Positions 16,306-25,271 of a DNA stretch of 52,586 nucleotides are shown piece after piece. Source of the DNA: Selenomonadaceae bacterium (GTDB lineage Bacteria; Bacillota; Negativicutes; Selenomonadales; Selenomonadaceae); contig JAILRS010000003.1 in the NCBI GenBank assembly GCA_024698045.1, forward strand, positions 1-52,586, written 5' to 3'. The translations under genes were made by a program, and so were the position numbers. Numbering within the stretch: the first letter of the stretch is position 1; each line of letters begins with the position of its first letter. The notes under the pieces are model-generated. The model made no database searches. It was not told the DNA's origin and saw nothing but the letters and a program-made list of their open reading frames with translations.

Positions 16306-17661
16306 TTATTTTAATTCATTGGAATAAATTTCGGTTAACAGTTTTTCCTGTTTATCTTTGTTCTGCCTATCGAATGAACGGCTTGCGAAAATATTAGGCA
16401 GAGATGCACCGATAGCAATCGCCAAAATAATCAAGAATGCATCAACGCCCGATTGTACCGCCGTCAAAAGTTCGTCAAGCGATAATTGTCGAATATTGAT
16501 GATGGCGAACAGTAAACGGTAAATAAGTACGCCCGGAATCAGGGGAATGACGGCAGGAACGATAAGCACGAGCGAAGGAGTATGTAGCCAATGAACGGCA
16601 CGAACGGCAATGATACTGACGAGAGCCGCGCCGACCAATGTACCCAATTCGGAGCCGTAACCCAATTCAAAGACAAAAAAATTTCTGGTGCAAACACAAA
16701 CAGCACCGCCGAAAGCCGTAGCGTATAAAAGTCTCGGTGGTAGGTTGAAGAAAATCGCGAAACTGGACGCACCGATAGCAGCAGCCGCCGCGAAAATCAG
16801 ATAATTACTTTCGGGCAAAATCGGTATCTTCATGAAGGAATCAAAATCCGCCAAAGCAATAGCGAATACAATACCGAAAGTCATTGCGCCGATTATCAGA
16901 AACGTATGCATCAATCTTGCCGCGCCGCTGATTAGATAAGTGTTGAGAATATCGTTAAAGGCATTTATCAGAACGATACCGGGCACCATGTAAATAGAGG
17001 CGGCAATTAACGGATGCCACGGCGTGGAAGTCGGAAGAAAATGTGTAAAGTAAGCGACGATTGTAGCCGTAAATGCCGCGAAAGTCATGGAGACATACAC
17101 GTTGATTCCGAAACGTTTGACGCATTGATCTTGAAGTAATTTGCCGATAATCGCGCTGATTACGGTATAAGAGGCGGCAACGATATCGCAACCAAACAAA
17201 GTACAGAAAGAACCGCAACCGATACCCGCCGCCAAAATCGTTGACCATTCGGAGTACAGGCGCGGACGTTTGGCGATTAAATTCAAAGCATCGCTCAATT
17301 CGTCAAGGGTATAGCGTTCGCGCATAGCTCTCCACGTCAAACGACTCACGCCCGAAATTATCCGCATATCTACAGCATGTTTGACACATTTGCGGAAAGA
17401 TGTATGCGAATGATGTTCGTCGCTGATGTTGAGCATTAAAGTTGTGTACATGATATGCAGATGAAATTTATCGGCGGAAATACCCATGAAGGCGGCAACA
17501 CGTTTCATATCGCGCATAATTTGAGCGGAATCCGCGCCGTTTTCCATGAGCAGTTGACCGACGGATAAAAGTAATTCGGTTTTGCGCCCGATATCGTCAA
17601 AAGGATTCAACAATAAAGCCCGTTGTTCCTCGTAATAATTTTTATAACCATCATTAGCCAT
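16306..17661 (-). CDS. Threonine/serine exporter family protein (ThrE/YjjP-YjjB fused)
   Basis: About 451 residues. The N-terminal 130 residues are soluble and match the ThrE family (LLLSVGQLLMENGADSAQIM and KFHLHIMYTTLML). They are followed by about ten hydrophobic segments, with a proline-rich LVLIVPAVIPLIPGVLIYRL near the end. In ThrE proteins the soluble part and membrane part together export small amino acids. Both halves, which are separate genes (yjjP, yjjB) in enterobacteria, are fused here. The ATG at 17661 has GAGGA about 9 bases upstream; GTG 17664 and TTG 17668 are alternatives. It follows the LCP gene but is separated by a terminator. Confidence 0.88.
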   Translation of the reverse strand: MANDGYKNYYEEQRALLLNPFDDIGRKTELLLSVGQLLMENGADSAQIMRDMKRVAAFMGISADKFHLHIMYTTLMLNISDEHHSHTSFRKCVKHAVDMRIISGVSRLTWRAMRERYTLDELSDALNLIAKRPRLYSEWSTILAAGIGCGSFCTLFGCDIVAASYTVISAIIGKLLQDQCVKRFGINVYVSMTFAAFTATIVAYFTHFLPTSTPWHPLIAASIYMVPGIVLINAFNDILNTYLISGAARLMHTFLIIGAMTFGIVFAIALADFDSFMKIPILPESNYLIFAAAAAIGASSFAIFFNLPPRLLYATAFGGAVCVCTRNFFVFELGYGSELGTLVGAALVSIIAVRAVHWLHTPSLVLIVPAVIPLIPGVLIYRLLFAIINIRQLSLDELLTAVQSGVDAFLIILAIAIGASLPNIFASRSFDRQNKDKQEKLLTEIYSNELK

Positions 17662-17683
17662 CACAAACAATCCTCAAAAAATT

Positions 17684-17733
17684 TTTATAAAAAATCCCTT
17701 CCCGTAGTGATTATAACATACGAGAGGGGATTT
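17684..17733 (-). terminator. Terminator after the LCP gene
   Basis: Minus strand: AAATCCCC...GGGATTT arms around a roughly 25-base partly paired loop, then a T-rich run. It lies between the LCP stop and the ThrE-family start. Confidence 0.6.
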
Positions 17734-17760
17734 AAATTTATTCGGTTGAAAGATTTAAGT

Positions 17761-18876
17761 TCAAAGGTTGTTTTCGGATAAATCAAATTTGTTGCGCTCG
17801 ACCGAATTCATTATCCGCAAATCTTTCGCAGGATTGGGATTGACGTCGAAATATTCGCCTTCGGTACCCGGTGTGTAATCGTTCGCCAAAATTTCAAAAT
17901 GTCTCTTCGTTACCTTGAAATCGAGATTGTTACGCATGACACTGCCCAAGCGTTGCGCGTGGGGAATGAGATAACTCACTTCGTCAATATAGCGCAACCA
18001 TCCCGGCACGGTACCCGTTTTAATATTGCCTTTAGCCTCGGCGTTTTTCAGTGAGCCTGCCAACTCCATCATTTCGGCTGAGCTAAGATCTGTATCTACC
18101 GCATCAACCGCAACCGATAACATATCCGGAATTTTTATCACCATTGAGGGGCTGCTCATTTTCTCTACGCAAGCTTTCATGAAGGCCTGTTGTCTGCGTA
18201 CGCGCCCGATATCTCCTTCCGAATCACGATAACGTACATATTCGATTGCCGTTTGTCCGTCAAGATGTTGATAACCTTCATCCAAGTCGATAACAAGTCC
18301 GCCGTCATCATCCCACGGATCTTCATAATGCATGTCACGTTCGACGTAAATATCAATGCCGCCCATTGCGTCAATTACCTCGGCGAATCGCGATTTGTTT
18401 ATCGTGACGTAGTAATCGATGTCAACGCCCAAAAATTCCTCGACTGTCTTACGTGCCAATTTCGTTCCGCCGAACATATACGCCGCATTAATTTTCGTGA
18501 AGCCGTGATGATTGATATAGACCATAGTATCGCGCGGAATCGTGAGCAATGACGCCTTGTCTTTGGTAATGTTCAAAACCATGAGAGTATCCGAACGCCC
18601 GACATCCTCGACTTTGCCCTTGGCATCTATTCGTTCGTCAATACCCATTAACATTATCGTTGTCGGTTTCTTGAACGTAGGCAGAATTGATTCTGAATTA
18701 ATAATCCTCGATACAAAACTGTCGTCGTCTTTTCTGGTGAAATCCGAATTGAAACCCAAATGTGCCACGGATCCGATTATGATTAGTAAGCAAATTGTTA
18801 ACGACCAAAATAATTTCCGATTAAACATCTTGTTATAAAACATCCTCCGTTTTCTGTCCAAACGTTCACGCAGCAT
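17761..18876 (-). CDS. LytR-CpsA-Psr (LCP) family wall-polymer ligase
   Basis: About 371 residues with a basic cytoplasmic N-terminus and one membrane segment (about 25-42, LFWSLTICLLIIIG). The LCP domain follows outside the membrane: TIMLMGIDERID, the conserved RSDTLMVLNI and SLLTIPRDTMVYI, INAAYMFGG, and YVRYRDSEGDIGRVRRQQAFM with the Arg residues that hold the pyrophosphate lipid. LCP enzymes move lipid-linked polymers onto peptidoglycan or proteins. The ATG at 18876 has GGAGG 8 bases upstream; the GTG three codons earlier overlaps it. It is the last gene of the serA-to-LCP run. Confidence 0.93.
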   Translation of the reverse strand: MLRERLDRKRRMFYNKMFNRKLFWSLTICLLIIIGSVAHLGFNSDFTRKDDDSFVSRIINSESILPTFKKPTTIMLMGIDERIDAKGKVEDVGRSDTLMVLNITKDKASLLTIPRDTMVYINHHGFTKINAAYMFGGTKLARKTVEEFLGVDIDYYVTINKSRFAEVIDAMGGIDIYVERDMHYEDPWDDDGGLVIDLDEGYQHLDGQTAIEYVRYRDSEGDIGRVRRQQAFMKACVEKMSSPSMVIKIPDMLSVAVDAVDTDLSSAEMMELAGSLKNAEAKGNIKTGTVPGWLRYIDEVSYLIPHAQRLGSVMRNNLDFKVTKRHFEILANDYTPGTEGEYFDVNPNPAKDLRIMNSVERNKFDLSENNL

Positions 18877-18914
18877 AAATTTCACCTCCCGTCACGAAAA
18901 TGAAAAGTCCTTAT

Positions 18915-19448
18915 TCAAAATCTAAGAGAATTTTTAAACTTTGTCAAGTCAATATCGGTTTTCTTTTCAGGATTTTTTCCGAAAAAGTTTTGTTCGGATT
19001 CGGGAGCGGCGACGAAATTTTTCATGCGTCCGACTCTTATGAAACACTTGCGCGCACGTTTATAATCGCTGTTCGGATCGTTTATCGTCAAACACGCTTT
19101 TGATACTACCGGTTCTTTGCCGCGGTTGGCTATAAAATTCACGTGTAACTCTACTTGCGGTTCATCTTCGCCCGTACGGTAATAGACGCCCAAAGTTTTA
19201 TCGGCGTACGGATTGAGCACGTTAAACAGAATATCCATGAGCATAGACAAATCCATTTTCTTCGGATTGAAAGTAATTTCCACGGAAGAAATATTTTCCA
19301 AATCCTGCGGCTCGGGCTCTACGTAGCTGTGAACATTGACGGCGGATAAAGTTCCTATTGCGGTGTTCGTGACGCCGGGGATATCGTTAAATATTTCCTG
19401 CAATTCGCGAACGTCGCCGCCGCTGAAATAAATTTTCTTCGTGTACAT
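18915..19448 (-). CDS. MsrA-like protein without the catalytic cysteine motif
   Basis: 177 residues. The start (KKIYFSGGDVRELQEIFNDI then PGVTNTAIGTLSA) follows the layout of peptide methionine-S-sulfoxide reductase A. So do the later stretches SSVEITFNPKKMDLSMLMDI, LFNVLNPYADK and GVYYRTGEDEP. In MsrA the first glycines lead into GCFW with the catalytic Cys; here it is GGDVRE, with no Cys. The enzyme should therefore be unable to reduce methionine sulfoxide by the normal route. It could be a binding protein or a decayed copy, but the frame is intact and the ribosome site (AAGGAG) is good. It lies tightly between cydC and the LCP gene. Confidence 0.65.
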   Translation of the reverse strand: MYTKKIYFSGGDVRELQEIFNDIPGVTNTAIGTLSAVNVHSYVEPEPQDLENISSVEITFNPKKMDLSMLMDILFNVLNPYADKTLGVYYRTGEDEPQVELHVNFIANRGKEPVVSKACLTINDPNSDYKRARKCFIRVGRMKNFVAAPESEQNFFGKNPEKKTDIDLTKFKNSLRF

Positions 19449-19451
19449 CTT

Positions 19452-20933
19452 TCAACACTCCTTGAGTTTCGTTTTGAGATTAAATCTTCCGATACCTGCA
19501 AATTTATTCGAGTCGTGCGTGATGATTATCAGCGTGCGATTTTTTTGTTCTGCGCAGGCAATCAAATTGGCGATTAACTTATCGGCGTGACTGTCATCCA
19601 ATCCTGCCGTCGGTTCATCCAAAATCAAAATATCGGTATCCTGCGCCACGGCTAAAGCAATTTGCAATCGCAATCGTTCACCGCCCGAAAGATTTGCGCC
19701 GTCTTCGCCCAACGGTACATTTATATCGAATCCGTTCAAACCGCATAAATTCATCGCGGAAATAATTTCTTCATCGGTTATATCGTCGCGCATCATCAAA
19801 AAGTTATCACGAATCGACGACGCGAATATCACATTGTTAAAAGTCGCCGCCGCTACCGTTCCGCTAATCGCAATAGTTCCGACATTCGGGGCGAACATTC
19901 CCATTAACAGGTAAAGTAAAGTAGTTTTGCCGCAACCCGATTCGCCTACTATCGTTAAAATTTCTCCGTGCTTAATCGTTAAGTTTAAATCACTGAAAAT
20001 GAAATCGTCTGCGTAAGCAAAACCGACACTGCGCAATTCAACGGCATTATCGGTCTGTAAAATCTGCGCGGAAGAAAATTTTTCGTCGACAAGATTGACG
20101 GCGCGAATTTTTTTCCATGTGCGGATTGCCGTCGGGATTTGCCCGAACAATTCGAGTAGCGCAAGGAAAATCAACGCCCAAACCGTTAAAGTAATTCTAT
20201 CAACAACCGCAGACAGTTTCAACAACAGAATAAAAATTCCGACCGCGTTTATCACTTTAAACATGGTATCGAAATTAATTTGTCGCGCGGTGTTTTTCAA
20301 ATCATCACAGGTAAATTTATCCGCCGATTTATCCAAAATGTTAATCGCCGCCGTCGTGCCGTAAATGTTCAGCTCGTCGTGCCCGTCACCGAAGTCTAAA
20401 ATCTTTCCTCGGTAATCGGAATCGTCTGCCCGATTAATCGGAATCAATGCGGTTATCAGTACGTTGACTGTTAAAATCGTCGGCAACATCAGCGCGAAAA
20501 TTTTCAGCGGCGCAAATAATAAATACGTCAACAAAATCACGACAAGCACGGCGGTTGTTATCGGCAAAATCACGCGCGGCAAAAAGTCCTTGAGCAAATC
20601 GGCGGCAACCGTCAACGTGTGTAACAATTCGCCTTCGTGAGATTGTCCCGTCTTCAGCGGAAATATTTTGGCGGCGCGTCTGAATAAATCTTCCCGTAAC
20701 TTGTCAAGCAAATCGAAAATTATTTTATGCGAAATAAATCTGTCGGCGTAACGAAGTGCGGCGCGTGAAATTCCTGCCGTACGTACCAATGTTATTCCCA
20801 ACGATAACGCGCTCAAAGGCGGATGCAGTGCCGCGGTAGCGATAAGCCACGCCGATGACGCCATCAATAAAAATTCCGACAGTGCCGCCGAAACATTGGC
20901 GACTACTGCCGGTAAATATTTTTTATATTTCAT
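19452..20933 (-). CDS. cydC: CydC-like ABC exporter subunit
   Basis: 493 residues: an N-terminal six-helix ABC exporter membrane domain (about 1-285) joined to an ATPase domain (about 300-493). The domain has Walker A GESGCGKTTLL, signature LSGGERLRLQIAL, Walker B DILILDEPTAGLDD and the switch His IITHD. The N-terminus (SEFLLMASSAWLIATAALHP, then AGISRAALRYADRFISH) is the pattern of CydC. With CydD it exports glutathione/cysteine and is needed to assemble cytochrome bd. No cydD is seen in the window. The start overlaps the end of rbgA by 11 bases. Confidence 0.85.
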   Translation of the reverse strand: MKYKKYLPAVVANVSAALSEFLLMASSAWLIATAALHPPLSALSLGITLVRTAGISRAALRYADRFISHKIIFDLLDKLREDLFRRAAKIFPLKTGQSHEGELLHTLTVAADLLKDFLPRVILPITTAVLVVILLTYLLFAPLKIFALMLPTILTVNVLITALIPINRADDSDYRGKILDFGDGHDELNIYGTTAAINILDKSADKFTCDDLKNTARQINFDTMFKVINAVGIFILLLKLSAVVDRITLTVWALIFLALLELFGQIPTAIRTWKKIRAVNLVDEKFSSAQILQTDNAVELRSVGFAYADDFIFSDLNLTIKHGEILTIVGESGCGKTTLLYLLMGMFAPNVGTIAISGTVAAATFNNVIFASSIRDNFLMMRDDITDEEIISAMNLCGLNGFDINVPLGEDGANLSGGERLRLQIALAVAQDTDILILDEPTAGLDDSHADKLIANLIACAEQKNRTLIIITHDSNKFAGIGRFNLKTKLKEC

Positions 20934-21774
20934 CCAAAGTTACTCGTCCCAATTTGCCCGCACGAAAATCGCCGAGCACCAACCGCAAAGTTTTGTCGAC
21001 GTCGAGAACTCCGCCCTTTCTGATACAGCCCCGTTTGTTCCCGATTTGATTCAATAATTCATGCCCGTCCGCAATCGGCGGCGTATCCAATTTATATCGT
21101 TCGCAAAGTCCCGTCGGAAATTTTTCGGCAAGTGTCTCCAATAATTTGCATGTGGAAAATTCCAAGTCATGAACTTCATCACTAATCGCGTAAGTCCATG
21201 CAAGTTTCAACGCTACATCTTCGTCGTCGAATTTCGGCCACAAAATACCCGGCATATCTAATAAGTCAAGTCCGTCCGCAATTTTTATCCATTGTTTGGC
21301 GCGTGTTACGCCGGGACGATTTTCTATCTTGACATGATTCATTCCCGCCAGACGATTTATCAGCGAAGATTTTCCGACGTTGGGGATGCCGACTATCATT
21401 ACTCGAGCCGAACGCGGTTTTGCTCCGTACTTCGCCAGCTTATGTGTTTTCGATTCCGTCAACGATTTCGCCGCGGCAACCAAATTTTTTATACCCGTAC
21501 CCTTGACCGCGTCGACTGCCACCGCCGTTATTTCTTCCGCGCGGAATTTTTTCAGCCATGCATCCGTTAAATTTTTCGCCGCCAAATCCGATTTACCCAA
21601 CGCAATCAAGCGCGGTTTATTCCGAATTATTTCGCGTAACATCGGATTTTGACTGCTCAAAGGTATTCGCGCATCAAGCAACTCAATCACCAAGTCGACC
21701 AATTTTAAATTTTCCGTTATCAGTCGTTCCGCCTTTTTCATATGCCCGGGGAACCATTGCAATGTTTCGTTCAT
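20923..21774 (-). CDS. rbgA: Ribosome biogenesis GTPase RbgA/YlqF
   Basis: 283 residues, normal length. It acts late in 50S subunit assembly. It is a circularly permuted GTPase: N-terminal WFPGHMKKAERLI, then G4 (LIALGKSDLA, where NKxD is usual), then G1 (IVGIPNVGKSSLINRL), G2 region RPGVTRAKQWI and G3 (LLDMPGILWPKF). A C-terminal RNA-binding part ends RLVLGDFRAGKLGRVTLDEI. The Gly for Asn change in G4 may weaken guanine specificity. It sits between comEA and cydC in a close-packed run. Confidence 0.93.
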   Translation of the reverse strand: MNETLQWFPGHMKKAERLITENLKLVDLVIELLDARIPLSSQNPMLREIIRNKPRLIALGKSDLAAKNLTDAWLKKFRAEEITAVAVDAVKGTGIKNLVAAAKSLTESKTHKLAKYGAKPRSARVMIVGIPNVGKSSLINRLAGMNHVKIENRPGVTRAKQWIKIADGLDLLDMPGILWPKFDDEDVALKLAWTYAISDEVHDLEFSTCKLLETLAEKFPTGLCERYKLDTPPIADGHELLNQIGNKRGCIRKGGVLDVDKTLRLVLGDFRAGKLGRVTLDEI

Positions 21775-21805
21775 TTACTTTCTCCTCGCAAATAAATTTT
21801 CGGCG

Positions 21806-22369
21806 TTAAACTGTGATTTTGTCCTTGATGTCGGCGAATTTTTTTTCACCTATGCCGCGAACTTTTTTTATCTCGTCTACCGTTTTGAATCCGCCGTTCT
21901 GTTCGCGATAGTCGATAATCCTCTGAGCAAGCGCGGGACCTATTCCCTTGAGCGTTGAAAGTCCCGATACATCTGCCGTGTTTATATTGACCAAATCGCT
22001 TTTCGGATTGGGCGTGGCGGTTACGTTGAACGAATCATTTTGCACAACAGGTTGCAGAAAAATTTCTTTCGTCGGAATGTGAATATGTTGCCCGTCGGTT
22101 ATCGTTTCGGCCATGTTGACAAATTCCGCGTCCGCCAAATCCGTTAGTCCGCCTGCTTTGTTTACGGCATCAACCACGCGCAAATTCCCGTTGTCCTCCA
22201 ATTCAACGACGGAAATATTTTTTATCTGACCGGAGACATATACGCTGATTTTTTTCACGGGCGGCGGCAGGGGTGGTGTGTTACTTTCTTCGTACAATCC
22301 GATTAAAAGCAATACGCCGATTATCACGAAGACTATTGCGCCCAAACCGATAAAAAATTTTTTAATCAA
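21806..22369 (-). CDS. comEA: ComEA-like DNA-binding competence protein
   Basis: About 187 residues: one membrane segment (about 7-25), a proline-rich spacer (PPLPPPVKK), a SLBB domain (about 38-110, VYVSGQIKNISVVELEDNG), and a C-terminal double helix-hairpin-helix (VNINTADVSGLSTLKGIGPA and VRGIGEKKFADIKDKI). This is the full ComEA layout; it binds incoming DNA outside the membrane during natural transformation. I chose the TTG at 22369, which has GGAGG 8 bases upstream; that site would be inside the frame if the GTG at 22387 were used. It is 13 to 31 bases from its neighbours serA and rbgA. No comEC is in the window. Confidence 0.93.
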   Translation of the reverse strand: MIKKFFIGLGAIVFVIIGVLLLIGLYEESNTPPLPPPVKKISVYVSGQIKNISVVELEDNGNLRVVDAVNKAGGLTDLADAEFVNMAETITDGQHIHIPTKEIFLQPVVQNDSFNVTATPNPKSDLVNINTADVSGLSTLKGIGPALAQRIIDYREQNGGFKTVDEIKKVRGIGEKKFADIKDKITV

Positions 22370-22400
22370 AGTATTTACCTCCGGCACGACTTGTCAAAAA

Positions 22401-23981
22401 TTATTGCGCGGCGTCTTCGTAGGCAACGGGTATCACATCGAAAATCGCGCCGAACGATTTGATTTTGTCTACAACCTCTTGACTGATTTGATTGTCTACG
22501 GTCAACACCATCAAACTACGTCCTTCGATTTCCGTTTTGCCGACTTGCATACCCGAAATATTTATCTTATGTTCGGCCAAAAGAGTACCGACCGAACCGA
22601 TAACACCGGGCTGATTGATATGCGGACAAATCAAAATTCTTGCGTGAGGATCTACATCGACACGGAACTTGTTAATTTCGACTATACGACCTTCACTGCC
22701 GAAAAGAGTACCCGTGACACTGTTACCATTCGCCGAAACCGTAACCAAGTTTGAAAAATCGCGCGCGCCGTTTGATTTTGTTTCGGTGAAAATAATTCCT
22801 CTGTCCTTCGCCAAAATATTTGCGTTGACCAAATTGACGTTGGTATCGAGTGCGGCGGATAAAATTCCCTTCAGGACAGCCGTCGATATCAAACTTGAAT
22901 TCATATCGGCTATTTTTCCGTCTATGTTTATTTCCAAATTGGAGATGGGTTCTTTACTCATGCCGGTAATCGTACGCCCGAGACGTTCAGCCAAATCGAG
23001 GAAGGGCGCCAATTTTTCGAGTACGTGACCGGGAATGTGCGGCATGTTGACGGCGGTTGTTACGGGGCGATTATTCAACGATTCTATAATCCCCTTGGCG
23101 ACGTCAACCGATACGCCTATTTGCGCTTCAACTGTCGAGGCGCCCAGATGCGGAGTCAAAATAATATTCGGCAAAGTTCTCAGCGGCGAATCTTCCGCAA
23201 GGGGTTCGCTTTCAAATACGTCGACGGCGGCACCTGCGATAATGTTTTCTTTCAATGCGGTAGCCAAATCTTTTTCGTTGATGATTCCGCCACGTGCGCA
23301 GTTAATCAGTCTTACAGTCGGTTTCATGGTTTTCATCTGCGCCAGAGCAATCATATCTTTGGTTTTCGGCGTCAACGGCATATGAACAGTGATAAAGTCC
23401 GCAACCTTGAATAATTCTTCAAGCGCGACCAAATTAACGCCCAAAGTTTTCGCGCGTTCCTCGCTGACAAAAGGATCGTAGGCAACGACATTCATATCGA
23501 AAGATTGCGCACGTTTGGCAACTCCTGCGCCGATACGACCGAATCCGATAACGCCCAAAGTTTTGTTGCGTAATTCAACGCCGACAAATTTTTTTCTGTC
23601 CCATTTACCCGAATGCATTGTCGCGTTCGCCTGCGGGATATTTCTGCTGACCGATAACATCATCGCGAAAGTATGTTCTGTTGCCGCGATTGTATTACCG
23701 TCGGGCGAATTGATGACGATAATGCCGCGTTCGGTAGCTGCTTTGACGTCAATATTATCGACGCCGACACCTGCGCGACCGATTATCTTTAATTTACTGC
23801 CGCGCTCCAAAACATCCGCCGTGACTTTCGACGCCGAACGAACAATCAGCGCATCGAATTGCGGAATGATTTCGAGTAATTCCTCATGCGAAATTTTATC
23901 GCGCACTTCGACGTTAAAATCTTTCTGCAATAACTCAATGCCCTCTTTGGCAATACCGTCAGCCGCTAAGATATTAAACAT
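22401..23981 (-). CDS. serA: D-3-phosphoglycerate dehydrogenase
   Basis: 526 residues, the long type with a regulatory C-terminus. It oxidises 3-phosphoglycerate as the first step of serine synthesis. The NAD-binding fold GVIGFGRIGAGVAKRAQSF, the catalytic region INCARGGIINEKDL and the catalytic His in LTPHLGASTVEAQ are present. An intervening ASB-type domain (about 320-445) and a C-terminal ACT domain (about 452-526, ILICPHINQPGVIGSVGTLL) for serine feedback complete it. AAAGGAG lies before the ATG. It seems to be the first gene of the run that ends with the LCP gene, and is divergent from the CYTH gene. Confidence 0.96.
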   Translation of the reverse strand: MFNILAADGIAKEGIELLQKDFNVEVRDKISHEELLEIIPQFDALIVRSASKVTADVLERGSKLKIIGRAGVGVDNIDVKAATERGIIVINSPDGNTIAATEHTFAMMLSVSRNIPQANATMHSGKWDRKKFVGVELRNKTLGVIGFGRIGAGVAKRAQSFDMNVVAYDPFVSEERAKTLGVNLVALEELFKVADFITVHMPLTPKTKDMIALAQMKTMKPTVRLINCARGGIINEKDLATALKENIIAGAAVDVFESEPLAEDSPLRTLPNIILTPHLGASTVEAQIGVSVDVAKGIIESLNNRPVTTAVNMPHIPGHVLEKLAPFLDLAERLGRTITGMSKEPISNLEINIDGKIADMNSSLISTAVLKGILSAALDTNVNLVNANILAKDRGIIFTETKSNGARDFSNLVTVSANGNSVTGTLFGSEGRIVEINKFRVDVDPHARILICPHINQPGVIGSVGTLLAEHKINISGMQVGKTEIEGRSLMVLTVDNQISQEVVDKIKSFGAIFDVIPVAYEDAAQ

Positions 23982-24103
23982 GTTTATTATCTCCTTTGAA
24001 AAGTTTTTGTTAGATTATGATGATGATTATGCCACATCGAAATTTTTCATGCAAGGGAAGGGAAAAAAGCGGACTTATCGAAATTATTCGGCGAGGTGTT
24101 GAG

Positions 24104-24571
24104 ATGGCAACGGAGATTGAAAGAAAATTTTTGGTTGACGCAGAAAAAATTCGCGGCGTGAAATTTTCCGAGGAAATAAATATTACTCAAGGGTATCTTT
24201 CGCGAGTGCCCGTGGTAAGAATACGATTGACCGATAACCGCGCAATGCTTACGATAAAATCGGCAACCGTAGGCATAACGCGCAGTGAATTTGAATACGA
24301 AATACCGCAGGCGGATGCCGAACAACTTTTGCAACTTTGCGGCGAAGACGTATTGAAAAAATGTAGGCGGAAAATATTTCACGGCGGATATCTTTGGGAA
24401 GTTGATTTTTTCGGCGGAAAACTCGAGGGCTTGATTTTGGCAGAAGTCGAATTAAAATCCGCGGATGAAAATGTAGAGTTGCCCGATTGGATTCTGCGAG
24501 AAGTCTCAAACGATTCGCGTTACTTCAATTCAAATTTAATCGCGTTGTCGTCAAAGGAATTATTACCTTGA
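24104..24571 (+). CDS. CYTH-domain phosphatase
   Basis: 155 residues. CYTH proteins form a tunnel-fold that binds triphosphates with metal; members are inorganic triphosphatases, thiamine-triphosphatases or class IV adenylate cyclases. The ExExK signature is at residues 4-8 (EIERK), followed by QGYLSRVPVVRIRL and, near the end, LAEVELKSADENVELPDW. The ATG at 24104 is used; the frame starting at 24017 has no ribosome site. It is 13 bases before the MgtC gene, and the length suggests triphosphatase rather than cyclase. Confidence 0.88.
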   Translation: MATEIERKFLVDAEKIRGVKFSEEINITQGYLSRVPVVRIRLTDNRAMLTIKSATVGITRSEFEYEIPQADAEQLLQLCGEDVLKKCRRKIFHGGYLWEVDFFGGKLEGLILAEVELKSADENVELPDWILREVSNDSRYFNSNLIALSSKELLP

Positions 24572-24584
24572 GAGGTGTGGGCTT

Positions 24585-25250
24585 TTGGTTTCCGAATGGG
24601 AATTGTTTTTGCGTTTGGCATTGTCCTGTATTTTGGGCGGCGTAATCGGTTACGAACGACAGAGCCGCAGGAAATCGGCAGGTCTCCGCACAAATGTTTT
24701 GGTTTGTTTAGGTTCATGTCTTATCATGGTTTTGAGTGAAGCACTTTACTTTAATGTAGAGGGACGCACCAATGCAGATCCGGCACGACTTGCCGCGCAA
24801 GTTGTCAGCGGAATCGGTTTTCTGGGCGCGGGCGCAATCATGAAGGAAGGTTTAACCGTAACGGGTTTGACTACGGCGGCATGTCTTTGGGTTGTCGCAG
24901 GTGTCGGGCTTGCGGTCGGCGCAGGTTATTACTCGGGCGCGTTTTTTACCACTGCTCTTGTCTTCGCTACCTTGGGCACTCTTTCGCGAATTGACGAATG
25001 GGTCATGCATGAAAAAAATCTTTATATCACGATTAAGACGAAGGATAAACCGGGACAACTTATGCAGATAAGTTCATGCATTGACGATTTACAATTAAAG
25101 GTTCGCGATATCAAAGTAAAGGCCGATGACGATTCTGCCGATATTTTGATAATCGAAATGGAAGTCTACAACCATCGTGTACTAAAAAATATCATCGTAC
25201 TGGATGCGGTCAGGAGGATTGACGGCGTTATCAGTGTCGATGTTAATTGA
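24585..25250 (+). CDS. MgtC/SapB family membrane protein
   Basis: 221 residues. The N-terminal 130 residues carry the MgtC/SapB helices and motifs: CILGGVIGYERQSRRKSAGL then RTNVLVCLGS, SGIGFLGAGAIMKEG, and VTGLTTAACLWVVAGVGLAV. The C-terminal part (about 145-221) is an ACT-like soluble domain (YITIKTKDKPGQLMQISSCI), as in full-length MgtC. MgtC proteins are linked to growth at low Mg2+ and regulation of ATP synthase rather than to transport itself. The start is a TTG with GAGAGGTG upstream. It lies in an operon with the CYTH and deaminase-like genes. Confidence 0.92.
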   Translation: MVSEWELFLRLALSCILGGVIGYERQSRRKSAGLRTNVLVCLGSCLIMVLSEALYFNVEGRTNADPARLAAQVVSGIGFLGAGAIMKEGLTVTGLTTAACLWVVAGVGLAVGAGYYSGAFFTTALVFATLGTLSRIDEWVMHEKNLYITIKTKDKPGQLMQISSCIDDLQLKVRDIKVKADDDSADILIIEMEVYNHRVLKNIIVLDAVRRIDGVISVDVN

Positions 25251-25271
25251 AACAATTGGGAGGTTACTTGA

